Below are positions 56,062 through 64,000 of a stretch of DNA of 64,000 nt, piece after piece (position 1 is the stretch's first letter; every line of letters starts with the position of its first letter). A program made the position numbers and the translations under genes. The DNA is from Verrucomicrobiaceae bacterium (GTDB lineage Bacteria > Verrucomicrobiota > Verrucomicrobiia > Verrucomicrobiales > Akkermansiaceae), in assembly GCA_027484055.1 (NCBI GenBank), contig JAIXQH010000057.1, positions 1 through 64,000 of the forward strand. The letters are read 5' to 3'. Under the pieces are notes generated by a model, which worked only from the letters and a program-made list of their open reading frames with translations, searched no databases and had not been told where the DNA came from.

Positions 56062-57504
56062 ATGAAATCCATACTCCCTATTTCGATTTACGGCTTGGCC
56101 ACCCTAGCGGTCGTCGCCCAGCCAGCGCTCACCATTTACAATCAAGACTTCGCCACCGTGCGTGAGACGATCCCGCTTGATTTGAAAAAGGGCGTGAACG
56201 AGATCCGTTTCAAAGATGCGACCGCTCAGGTGGAGCCGGACTCGGTGATTCTGAGAGATTCCAAGGGTGGCAAGGTGCTGACTATTTTGGAACAGACTTA
56301 TCGCGCCGATCCCGTGTCCGTCGAGCTGATGCTGTCGCTGAATGAGGGCAAGGAAATCGACTTTTTCGTGAAGGGGCTGGATGGTAAACCAGACCGCACC
56401 GTCAAAGGCCGCGTTGTCCGCAGTGGAGACTCTAGGCTCGACCCGATCATCCAAGTGGATGGCCAATTGCAGTTCTCGCTGCCCGGCGAACCCCGATTTC
56501 CAGCGCTGGCGGATGATACGATCCTCAAGCCCACACTCAGCTGGAAATTATTCTCAGAGCAAGCCACGAACATGGAGGCAGAAATCGCTTACATCACTGG
56601 CGGCATGAGCTGGGAGGCGGCCTACAACATCGTAGCTCCAGAAAATGGGGATCTGCTCGATCTCACAGGCTGGGTGACCATGGGCAACCAAACTGGAAAA
56701 ACCTTCACCGACGCCAAGATCCAACTCGTCGCCGGGGATGTGATGAAAATCGAGCCAAAAGGCTATCTTGTTTCCGGGGATGAGTTCGGATCTACGAAAA
56801 TGTTGCGCCAAGCCGGCGCAGCCCCACAAGTCACTGAAAAGTCCTTTGACGAATACCATCTCTACAGCCTGCCCCTCGTGACCACGCTGCATGATCGTGA
56901 GACGAAGCAGGTCGAATTCATTCGCGCCAGCGGGGTGAAAGCGGAGCGCATTTACGTTTACGACGGACTCAAGTCGGAGCCAAATCGCTGGGGAAATCCA
57001 GCGATGTCGCAAATCCGCGACAACCCAGAATACGGGACCGAGAGCAATTCGAAAGTTTCGGTTATGCGTGAGTTTAAGAATAGCAAGGCTAACAACATCG
57101 GTCTGCCATTGCCGCGTGGCAAGGTCCGCTTCTACCGGCAGGATGACGATGGGCAGGTCCAGTTCATAGGCGAGAATACAATCGACCACACCGCCACGGA
57201 TGAAACGCTACGGATTTTCACCGGAAATTCCTTCGATCTGGTCGGGGAGCGCACGCGTAGTAATTTCAAAAACGATAGCAGCAACAAGTGGTTCGACGAA
57301 ACCTTCGAAATCAAACTACGGAATCGCAAAAAGGAAACCGTCGAGATCCGCGTCGTCGAGCACCTCTATCGTTGGACGAATTGGACCATTCGCGATGAGT
57401 CGAGCACCTTCCTCAAAACGGATGCCCAGACCATCGAGTTCCGAGTCGCGCTCAAGCCAGACGAAGAGCGCGCCGTCCGCTACACGGTCCATTATGTTTG
57501 GTGA
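56062..57504 (+). CDS. Secreted DUF4139-type hypothetical protein
   Basis: 480 residues with a signal peptide (about 1-19, ending VVAQPA). The body is beta-rich, in two parts: residues 20-200, with LTIYNQDFATVRETIPLDL and FKDATAQVEPDSVIL, and residues 210-480, with GGMSWEAAYNIVAPENG, the SLPLVTTLHDRETKQVEFI segment and the final FRVALKPDEERAVRYTVHYVW. These match DUF4139, which occurs in secreted proteins of many bacteria. Biological role is unknown. Confidence 0.75.
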   Translation: MKSILPISIYGLATLAVVAQPALTIYNQDFATVRETIPLDLKKGVNEIRFKDATAQVEPDSVILRDSKGGKVLTILEQTYRADPVSVELMLSLNEGKEIDFFVKGLDGKPDRTVKGRVVRSGDSRLDPIIQVDGQLQFSLPGEPRFPALADDTILKPTLSWKLFSEQATNMEAEIAYITGGMSWEAAYNIVAPENGDLLDLTGWVTMGNQTGKTFTDAKIQLVAGDVMKIEPKGYLVSGDEFGSTKMLRQAGAAPQVTEKSFDEYHLYSLPLVTTLHDRETKQVEFIRASGVKAERIYVYDGLKSEPNRWGNPAMSQIRDNPEYGTESNSKVSVMREFKNSKANNIGLPLPRGKVRFYRQDDDGQVQFIGENTIDHTATDETLRIFTGNSFDLVGERTRSNFKNDSSNKWFDETFEIKLRNRKKETVEIRVVEHLYRWTNWTIRDESSTFLKTDAQTIEFRVALKPDEERAVRYTVHYVW

Positions 57505-57533
57505 GGATGATTTTGCCTCGACCTCGCCGCAGT

Positions 57534-58088
57534 CTAGGATTTGAGCGACCGGAACGATCGCTTTGAGTATTTCAATAATTCAGCCAAGGTGGGAGGCCGC
57601 TCTTCACACTCCAGATCAGGACGAAGATTACGGATCACCGCAAACACCTGAGCGCCTGTATGACCCGGATACTCCTGTAGCAAGGCGATGCCGTCATGGT
57701 GGTAGATTCTAAATAGTTTGGAAGGTGGATCTCTGACGCCAGACTCTTTTTGATATAGGAGCTGCAATTTTGTAATACGATTGAGAGAGATGTTGAAGGA
57801 CTCACCCATCATGGGGTGAGGGCTTTTTGCGGTTATCAACTCATCTGTAATGACGAATTGATAATCTCCTTTGACACTCATGTTTCGAATCCCAACGACC
57901 CCAAAGAAAATCATGCCCACAAGGAAAACACTGTTGATGGTCCAGAATGAGATCGGCTGATGTGCCCTCCATGTATTAATGAACGCTCCTTCCATCACAA
58001 AGAAGAGGAACAAAAATGCGATGACGGCAGAAAGGTTCTGTTTTCCATATTCACGTGCATTGATGGAAAACTCATAATGATGGCTCAT
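57534..58088 (-). CDS. Two-helix membrane protein with PH-like domain
   Basis: 184 residues. Two transmembrane helices near 20-40 (LSAVIAFLFLFFVMEG) and 48-68 (FWTINSVFLVGMIFFGVVGI), then a soluble C-terminal part (about 75-184) starting KGDYQFVITDELITAKSP and resembling PH-like bPH domains of membrane proteins. Unknown role. It is convergent with the DUF4139 gene. Confidence 0.6.
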   Translation of the reverse strand: MSHHYEFSINAREYGKQNLSAVIAFLFLFFVMEGAFINTWRAHQPISFWTINSVFLVGMIFFGVVGIRNMSVKGDYQFVITDELITAKSPHPMMGESFNISLNRITKLQLLYQKESGVRDPPSKLFRIYHHDGIALLQEYPGHTGAQVFAVIRNLRPDLECEERPPTLAELLKYSKRSFRSLKS

Positions 58089-58147
58089 GATTTACACGAA
58101 GTCATAGCTCATCCGGCAGCGGGCTGGAAGCCGAATCCAGCCGATAC

Positions 58148-60148
58148 CTAGCCCTCGATCCCATGCTTAGTCTTGAGCCGTTCGATCTCTTCGGACAGCG
58201 CGCCCCAGCGGGAGTAGCTGACTTCGAGTGACTTCGCGAGTTTCTCGACGGCATTGGTGACTTCGCGGAGTTTGCCGGGGTTGTTGGTCACAGCTTCACT
58301 GGAGAGTTGCCCGGTGAGGGTGGTTTGGGCGGCTTCTAGCTCGGCGATCTTAGTCTCGAGGACTGCGAACTCGGCTTCGAGCGGCTTGAGGACTTTGGAT
58401 TTGATTTCGCGCTGCTCGGCTTCGATGCGGCGCTGCTCCTTGCGATTGACGCCGGGGACGGAAGGGCGGGATGAGCCGCTGGCCGGGGCGCTGCCGAGGG
58501 TGGCAAGGCGTGGGGCGAGGCCTTTTTTCGCGGCTTCATCTTCGGCGGATTTTTCCAAGTAGTAGGTGATGTTTCCGGCGTAGAGGACCGGCTGCTCGCC
58601 GGGGCGGAATTCGAGGGTCTTGGTGACAAGCGCGTCGAGGAAGGTCCGGTTGTGGGAGACGATCATGACGCTGCCGGGGTAGTCGATGAGGGCACGCTGG
58701 AGCACGTCTTGGGACTGCATGTCCAAGTGGTTGGTCGGCTCGTCGAGGATGAGGAAATTCGCCGGGCGCAGCAGCATGCAGACGAGGGCGACGCGAGAGC
58801 GCTCGCCGCCGGAGAGCACGCCGATTTTTTTAAACACGTCGTCACCCCGGAAGAGGAAGCAGCCGAGCAGGTTCCGCGCGTGGGGCATGGACTCGCGTGA
58901 GGCGGCGGCTTCTACGGTTTCGAGGACGGATAAATTAGGGTCCAGCTCGTCGGCGTGGTTTTGTGAGAAAAACGAGGTGGCGACCTTGTGGCCGAAAGTG
59001 TGGGTGCCGGCATCTGGCTCTTCTTGCGCGGTGATCATCCGGCAGAAGGTGGATTTGCCAGCGCCGTTTGGCCCGACGATGGCAAATTTCTCGCCCTTGT
59101 TGATTTCGAAGTCGAATCCGCTGAAAATATTCAGCGCGCCGTAGCTCTTCGAAACGCCTTCGAGCTTCGCCACGGTGTGACCGGAGTTCGGCGGGGGTGG
59201 GAATTTGAAATTCATCACCGCGTCCTCTTGCTCCGGGGCGGGGATGCGCTCGACCTTGGCGAGCAGCTTGATGCGGGACTGCACAAGTGTCGCCTTGTTC
59301 GCCGAGGCGCGGAAACGGTCGATGAAACGCTGGGTCTCGGCGATTTCCCGCTGCTGAGCGGTGTATTGTTTCTGGCGGATTTCTTTGCGGAGCACGGACT
59401 CGCGCTCGAAGTAGGAAAAATTTCCCGCATACTCCTCAGCACGGCCGTGGGAGAAGGCGATGGTGCGAGTGCAGAGCGTGTCGAGCAGGGCACGGTCATG
59501 GGAAATGAGGAGAATCGCGCCGGGGTAGTTGACGAGGTATTGCTCCACCCAGATCTGGGTGCCGATGTCCAAGTGGTTTGTCGGCTCGTCGAGCAGCAGC
59601 ACTTCAGGTTCTTGGAGGAAGAGCTTGGCCATGGCGATCCGCATCTGCCAACCACCTGAGAACTCGGAACAGTCGCGGGTGAAATCCTTCGCCCGGAAGC
59701 CGAGTCCCTTCAGCACCGACTCGATCCGTGGCTTCATGCGAGCGGGGTCGGTGGCGTCGAGTTGGAGTTCCAGCTCGCCGATTTCCTCCAGCAGATCGCC
59801 GTAAGGTGAGGAGCGTGGATCGAGCTTGGTCAGTTCGTTCGACAGGCGGTCGATTTTTTCGCTCAGCGCCATCGTTTCGCCAAAAGCCGACTCCGTTTCC
59901 TGCCACAGGGTGCGGCCCTTGACGTGAATACCCTCCTGCGGCAGGTAGCCGATGCGGGTGCCCTTCGGCGCATGGATCTGGCCGGAGGTGGCGGGGATGA
60001 TGCCCGCCACGCATTTCATGAGGGTCGATTTCCCCGCACCATTGTGTCCGGCGAAGGCGATTCGCTCGCGCGGTTGCACGGAAAATGACAGGTCGTTAAA
60101 AAGGACGCGCGGGCCATATTCTACGCGGAGTGACTGAACGGAAATCAT
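58148..60148 (-). CDS. ABC-F family ATPase (ribosome-associated)
   Basis: The ATG at 60148 (MISVQSLRVEYGPRVLFNDL) gives 666 residues. Two ATP-binding domains in tandem without membrane segments: Walker A GHNGAGKST (about 37-45) and GPNGAGKST (about 360), signatures FSGGWQMR and LSGGERSR, and Walker B VLLLDEPTNHLD and LILDEPTNHLD. A linker of helices with charged residues lies between the domains (about 250-310), and a C-terminal coiled coil (about 590-666) is present. ABC-F proteins act on ribosomes to resolve stalls, or protect against antibiotics. Subtype (EttA, Uup or YheS-like) is not certain. Confidence 0.92.
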   Translation of the reverse strand: MISVQSLRVEYGPRVLFNDLSFSVQPRERIAFAGHNGAGKSTLMKCVAGIIPATSGQIHAPKGTRIGYLPQEGIHVKGRTLWQETESAFGETMALSEKIDRLSNELTKLDPRSSPYGDLLEEIGELELQLDATDPARMKPRIESVLKGLGFRAKDFTRDCSEFSGGWQMRIAMAKLFLQEPEVLLLDEPTNHLDIGTQIWVEQYLVNYPGAILLISHDRALLDTLCTRTIAFSHGRAEEYAGNFSYFERESVLRKEIRQKQYTAQQREIAETQRFIDRFRASANKATLVQSRIKLLAKVERIPAPEQEDAVMNFKFPPPPNSGHTVAKLEGVSKSYGALNIFSGFDFEINKGEKFAIVGPNGAGKSTFCRMITAQEEPDAGTHTFGHKVATSFFSQNHADELDPNLSVLETVEAAASRESMPHARNLLGCFLFRGDDVFKKIGVLSGGERSRVALVCMLLRPANFLILDEPTNHLDMQSQDVLQRALIDYPGSVMIVSHNRTFLDALVTKTLEFRPGEQPVLYAGNITYYLEKSAEDEAAKKGLAPRLATLGSAPASGSSRPSVPGVNRKEQRRIEAEQREIKSKVLKPLEAEFAVLETKIAELEAAQTTLTGQLSSEAVTNNPGKLREVTNAVEKLAKSLEVSYSRWGALSEEIERLKTKHGIEG

Positions 60149-60260
60149 TAGGCGCGGACGATGCACGTCACGGCGCTGGGGTCAAGCCTTGGGGGACGCC
60201 CATTCGCTAGGTTTGGCGCTTGCCCGGTCAGGGCTTGCCGGGACAGGCTGGGCGCAGGCC

Positions 60261-61472
60261 ATGAAGGAACTCATCGAAGAACTCGAACGCTGGGGAGCGG
60301 ATGTGATCTTCGGGCGGGCGAAAGGATTCCGCGCCGCGTTGATGCGCTTTTTCATGCGGGCACTGTCCGGGCTGTTTCGCCTAGTGGTATTCATCCGCCT
60401 TTGGCGCTACCGCAGCGGTTGGCGTGCCCAGCACCATCTCGGCACGCAGGTGGTGGCGATTGGAAATATCACGGTCGGCGGCACGGGAAAAACGCCAGTG
60501 GTCGAGCTTTTGGCGCGCTCTTTACGGGAACGAGGCCGCCAAGTGGCGATTCTGTCCCGGGGTTATAAGAGTAAAAAGCTCGATCGGCCACAGAAATGGC
60601 AGAGCGCGCAGGGCAGGCCATTTCCGGCGGACCAGATGCCCAAATTGGTTTCCACCGGCAAGGCTCTGCTGCTGGACTCGAAATTCGCAGGTGACGAGCC
60701 CTTCATGTTGGCACGGAATCTCGACGGCGTGGCTGTGGTGGTGGATAAGAATCGGGTGAAAAGTGGCCGCTTCGCCGTGGCTGAACTGGGTTGCGACACC
60801 CTCTTGCTCGATGACGGGATGCAGTATCTCGATTTAGCCCACTCCATCGACATCGTGCTGGTGGATGCGGGGGCCCCATTCGGCACCGAGGCCTTGTTGC
60901 CACGGGGGACTTTGCGCGAGCCACCGCGGAATTTGCGGCGGGCGAGCTACATTCTAATCACGAAATGCAGTGGGCTGCAAAATGAGGATCTGATCACCCG
61001 CATCCGGAAATACAACCGCACGGCGGAGATCATCGAGTGCACCCACGGGCCGATTTATTTAGAAGACGTTTTCACCCGCGAGCGGAAGCCGTTGGAGTTT
61101 TTAAAAGGGAAATGGGTCGGCACGATCAGTGCCATCGCCGTGCCAGAAGCCTTCGAGGGCTCATTGGAAAAGCTGGGTGCGCGGGTGGAAATCCGGCGGC
61201 GCTTCTCAGACCACTACCGCTTTTCCCGCCGGGAGGTGGAAAAGTTCATGCAGCGCTGCGTGGAGCGGGACATGGAAATGATCGTAACGACGGAGAAAGA
61301 CGCAGTGAGATTTCCACGCCCGGGGTCGGTGGATGTGCCGGTGTATTTTCTACGAATCGAGGTGGAAATCTTGCGTGGGCAAGAGATTTGGGAGGATCTC
61401 ATCGAGCGGATTTGCCAACCACCGCCGGTTTTCCAGCCAGTATTGCGGAATCGTGACGCGTATCGTCCGTGA
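60261..61472 (+). CDS. lpxK: Tetraacyldisaccharide 4'-kinase LpxK
   Basis: Phosphorylates the lipid A disaccharide at the 4' position. 403 residues (E. coli 328). The ATG at 60261 is chosen over the open frame upstream. Walker [15 protein letters not shown] (about 68-81), the catalytic aspartate in [22 protein letters not shown], and a late [10 protein letters not shown] are typical. One N-terminal membrane helix (about 35-50). It is longer than usual at the C-terminus, which ends with a proline-rich stretch. Divergent from the ABC-F gene. Confidence 0.9.
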   Translation: MKELIEELERWGADVIFGRAKGFRAALMRFFMRALSGLFRLVVFIRLWRYRSGWRAQHHLGTQVVAIGNITVGGTGKTPVVELLARSLRERGRQVAILSRGYKSKKLDRPQKWQSAQGRPFPADQMPKLVSTGKALLLDSKFAGDEPFMLARNLDGVAVVVDKNRVKSGRFAVAELGCDTLLLDDGMQYLDLAHSIDIVLVDAGAPFGTEALLPRGTLREPPRNLRRASYILITKCSGLQNEDLITRIRKYNRTAEIIECTHGPIYLEDVFTRERKPLEFLKGKWVGTISAIAVPEAFEGSLEKLGARVEIRRRFSDHYRFSRREVEKFMQRCVERDMEMIVTTEKDAVRFPRPGSVDVPVYFLRIEVEILRGQEIWEDLIERICQPPPVFQPVLRNRDAYRP

Positions 61473-61562
61473 TCCGACAAAAGAAGATTGTCCTCACCCG
61501 GTATGGCTTCTAGCTTCCTGCCGACGAGCGCTTGACTCGTCACTCAGTCACTTTTCAATTCC

Positions 61563-62399
61563 ATGGGCATTTTCAGCAAACCCCGCCTCCGTAGCCACGA
61601 CCGCCGCGATGATATGCCAGAGGGCCTCTGGATCAAATGCCCAGACTGTGGCGCACTCATCCACATGCTGGAACTCAAGCAGAACCTGCAAGTCTGCCCT
61701 CATTGCACCCACCACTTCCTCATGGATTCGCGTGAGCGCATCGCCCTGCTGGCAGATGAGGATTCCTTCGAGGAGACGGAAATCGGCCTCATTTCCGCCA
61801 ACCCGCTGGCCTTCACTGGCTATGCGGAGAAGACCGCCAGCCTGCGCGAGAAAACTGGCTTAGACGACGCCGCCATCACTGGCCGCCTTAGCATCGATGG
61901 GCAGCGCGCGATGATCGCCGTGATGGATTTCAAATTTTTCGCCGGCTCCATGGGTTCCGTGGTCGGGGAGAAAATCACCCGAGCCATCGAAATGGCCATC
62001 GCGGAAAAGCGTGGAGTCATCATCGTTTCCGCCTCATCTGGCGCGCGGATGCAGGAAGGAATGCTCTCGCTGATGCAAATGGCCAAGACCTGCGGCGCAC
62101 TTGCCCGGCTTTCTGAGGCGCATCTTCCTTACATTTCCCTGCTCACTCATCCGACGACGGGTGGCGTGACAGCCTCGTTCGCCACCATCGGCGACATCAA
62201 TCTGGCCGAGCCGAAGTGCATGATCGGCTTCGCCGGACCACGCGTGGTCAAGGAAACGACCCACCAAAACCTGCCGCCGGGCTTCCAAACGGCGGAGTTC
62301 ATGCTCGAGCATGGCTTGATCGACTCGATTGTGCCGCGCTCACAATTGCGCGCCCGCCTTGGAACGCTGCTGGCATATATGATGCCGGTCGTTCCTTGA
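61563..62399 (+). CDS. accD: Acetyl-CoA carboxylase carboxyltransferase subunit beta
   Basis: 278 residues. N-terminal zinc ribbon with four cysteines (CPDC and CPHC, about 26-48). The carboxyltransferase fold follows, with MDFKFFAGSMGSVVGEKITRA, ASSGARMQEGMLSLMQMAKT and PTTGGVTASFATIGDINLAEP. With AccA it transfers carboxyl from carboxybiotin to acetyl-CoA, giving malonyl-CoA for fatty acids. accA is not adjacent. It lies 90 bases from lpxK. Confidence 0.95.
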   Translation: MGIFSKPRLRSHDRRDDMPEGLWIKCPDCGALIHMLELKQNLQVCPHCTHHFLMDSRERIALLADEDSFEETEIGLISANPLAFTGYAEKTASLREKTGLDDAAITGRLSIDGQRAMIAVMDFKFFAGSMGSVVGEKITRAIEMAIAEKRGVIIVSASSGARMQEGMLSLMQMAKTCGALARLSEAHLPYISLLTHPTTGGVTASFATIGDINLAEPKCMIGFAGPRVVKETTHQNLPPGFQTAEFMLEHGLIDSIVPRSQLRARLGTLLAYMMPVVP

Positions 62400-62401
62400 G
62401 C

Positions 62402-62659
62402 CTAAGCTTGCTCGACGGTGCCGCTTTTCACGATAAAGGCGCGACCTTCCGCTTGGCACCAGAGTTGGTAAATCCGCTCCACGTTTGGGCGCAGACCTGC
62501 GGCGGGGAGCTTGAGAAAACCTTGGCGTTTCGCGGCTTCAAATAAGATCCGCTCTTTTTGGGTGAGTCGGTGTCCGGTGGAGCGGTTTCCGATTTTAGCG
62601 CGTGTCGGCAGTCCTTGGCTGAGGCGCTCGACGTCGTCCTTGTGGATCTTTTTCATCAT
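62402..62659 (-). CDS. Small basic hypothetical protein, 85 aa
   Basis: A basic, helical protein (MMKKIHKDDVERLSQGLPTR, then HRLTQKERILFEAAKRQGFL) with one Trp/Cys pair near the end. No membrane segment. Convergent with accD (two bases between stops). A perfect hairpin separates it from the phoH-type gene upstream. I recognise no family, although the small size and charge would fit a nucleic-acid-associated protein. Confidence 0.6.
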   Translation of the reverse strand: MMKKIHKDDVERLSQGLPTRAKIGNRSTGHRLTQKERILFEAAKRQGFLKLPAAGLRPNVERIYQLWCQAEGRAFIVKSGTVEQA

Positions 62660-62667
62660 TTAAATCA

Positions 62668-62702
62668 AAGAGGGCGGGTGAACTTAGTTCACCCGCCCTC
62701 TT
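62668..62702 (-). terminator. Strong hairpin terminator of the phoH-like gene
   Basis: A 16-bp perfect stem, AAGAGGGCGGGTGAAC with its complement, around a three-base loop. On the minus strand it follows the phoH-like stop (62717) by 14 bases, and TTGATTTAAATG follows it. It may work for both strands. Confidence 0.6.
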
Positions 62703-62716
62703 GACGCAAATTCGCA

Positions 62717-64000
62717 TTACATCAACTGGGCACCCGCTTCCGCAAGTTCTGAGCGTTCGCCCCGGTTGAGGGCGACGTGAGCGACGAAGGGCTGTCCTTT
62801 CAAGCGGTTCCGGGTGTAAACGAGTCCGTTGCTGCGGCTGTCCACGTAGGGATTGTCGATTTGCGCCGGATCACCGACGAGCACGAGTTTGGAGTCGCGG
62901 GACATACGCGTGACGATCGTTTTGGCCTCTTGGGGCGTGAGTTGCTGTGCTTCGTCGAGGATGAAGAAGCGATTTGGAATCGAGCGGCCACGGATGTAGC
63001 AGAGGGCTTCGATTTCCAAGATCCCTTGTTCCATCAGCAGTTCGTAGGGCTTCTTGATCGTCGGCGGCACCCCGGCGGCACCGCTGGGTTTTTGCTGTTT
63101 CCGGCGAGGACCGAGCGGGGTGGAAGGGCGCATCAGCAAGTCCAGCGCATCGTGAATCGGCTGAAGCCAGGGGCGCATCTTTTCATCGAGCGAACCGGGA
63201 AGGAAGCCGAGTTGGTCACCCATGGCGACGACCGGGCGGCTCACGGTGATGCCGTTGTATTTCCGGTTAAACATTTCATGAAGTCCCGCAGCCACGGCTA
63301 CGAGTGTCTTGCCCGTGCCCGCGTGGCCGTAGCAGGTGACGAGAGAAATGTCAGGATTGAGGAGCGCGTCGATGAGGCAGCGCTGCCCCAGATTGAGCGG
63401 CTTGAGGGATTGACCGTCCGGGATTTTCAACACCTCAGGGATGTTCAAGCGGACGAAGCGTCCATCATGAGCGAGGCGCGCCGGGATCGTTTGTTTTTCC
63501 CCGGCCCCGAGCAGCACGTATTCATTGATCGCGATGCCGTGGATGCGATCCTCGGAGACCGGCAGCTCGCCGATGCTGGCGAAGCGGTGCAGCTCGATGG
63601 GGTCCACTTCCACGCGGCGGACCTCGTAGTTTGAGACTTCCCGTGCATCCACCTTGTCATTGAGATAATCTTGGCAATTGATGCCCACCGAGCGGGCTTT
63701 CAGCTGCATGTTGATGTCCTTGGTGACGAGCACGACGGGGGCCGTGTTGTACTGCATGAGCAGTAGGCTGGCGGCTAGGATGCGGTGGTCAACTCGTTCA
63801 CGGTCAGGGAAAACCCGGTGGAAGCGATTGAGTTGTTCCGAGTTATTCGGGCAGCTGGCAGGATCGTAAATCACGAGCCGCACGGTGCCACCGCCTTCGG
63901 TGGTGACGCCTTGGGTGACGGCGTCCGAGTTGGAAAACATCTCGGTGAGGCGGCGGTGGACGCGCCGCGCATTGGCCCCGCGTTCGGTCTGCTCGGACTT
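62717..64000 (-). CDS. PhoH-like protein with N-terminal PIN domain (5' end outside window)
   Basis: The frame is open to the right edge and the visible part has 427 codons. Residues before FSNSDAVTQG continue ARRVHRRLTEM, so the start is further right. The N-terminal part fits a PIN domain, with VRLVIYDPASC, DHRILAASLLLMQ and LVTKDINMQLKARSVGI. The PhoH ATPase domain has GHAGTGKTLVAVAAGL (Walker A), FFILDEAQQLTPQEAKTIVTRM (Walker B) and the closing LVGDPAQIDNPYVDSRSNGL. This PIN-PhoH fusion is the PhoH2/YlaK type, an RNA helicase-ribonuclease. Confidence 0.9.
   Translation of the reverse strand, partial: KSEQTERGANARRVHRRLTEMFSNSDAVTQGVTTEGGGTVRLVIYDPASCPNNSEQLNRFHRVFPDRERVDHRILAASLLLMQYNTAPVVLVTKDINMQLKARSVGINCQDYLNDKVDAREVSNYEVRRVEVDPIELHRFASIGELPVSEDRIHGIAINEYVLLGAGEKQTIPARLAHDGRFVRLNIPEVLKIPDGQSLKPLNLGQRCLIDALLNPDISLVTCYGHAGTGKTLVAVAAGLHEMFNRKYNGITVSRPVVAMGDQLGFLPGSLDEKMRPWLQPIHDALDLLMRPSTPLGPRRKQQKPSGAAGVPPTIKKPYELLMEQGILEIEALCYIRGRSIPNRFFILDEAQQLTPQEAKTIVTRMSRDSKLVLVGDPAQIDNPYVDSRSNGLVYTRNRLKGQPFVAHVALNRGERSELAEAGAQLM

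Overview
The window reads as a stretch of chromosome from a Gram-negative bacterium of the Verrucomicrobiota, probably Verrucomicrobiales. LpxD, LpxK, Skp, Lnt and several lipoproteins show an outer membrane with lipid A. A long secreted protein ends in a calcium-binding DxDxDG stretch followed by a short tail of the kind common in that phylum. This placement is inferred from gene content and not proven.

Layout. Positions 1-3006 hold the end of an integron gene-cassette array: six attC sites in one orientation and five complete cassettes of small orphan genes. Two more small genes follow without an attC (3050-3860). 4144-6791 carries a disulfide oxidoreductase and a secreted esterase-like hydrolase. 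6882-13334 is a tightly packed minus-strand set: a standalone condensation-domain protein, a GH1 glycosidase with a substrate-binding domain inserted in it, and a membrane-fusion protein/ABC ATPase/permease exporter. A NarL-type response regulator is divergent (13469). 14378-18309 holds a secreted protein, skp, lpxD and prfB, the last with an intact programmed +1 frameshift. 18323-28960 is a defence block: vapBC, an HTH protein, and a helicase/methylase/DUF499-ATPase operon. 29018-34402 holds dctA, proB, a lipoprotein, a STAS/SpoIIE-phosphatase pair and engB.

34444-36797 is a small, partly decayed island beside the 3' end of carB. Two diverged copies of the carB tail and three copies of a 16-bp repeat mark its edges. 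It carries a three-gene TIGR04255 module and an hsdR-like remnant. From 36798 to the end the content is mostly housekeeping: carB, panD, hslR, ndk, cls, rlmB, a tRNA-Val, a Fur-type regulator, lnt, an ABC-F protein, lpxK, accD and a PhoH-type ATPase cut by the window end. Secreted or membrane proteins of unknown role are interspersed.

The three points most worth following are the GH1 enzyme whose inserted binding domain appears circularly permuted, together with its operon; the cassette array; and the helicase-methylase-ATPase locus with the neighbouring carB integration hotspot.
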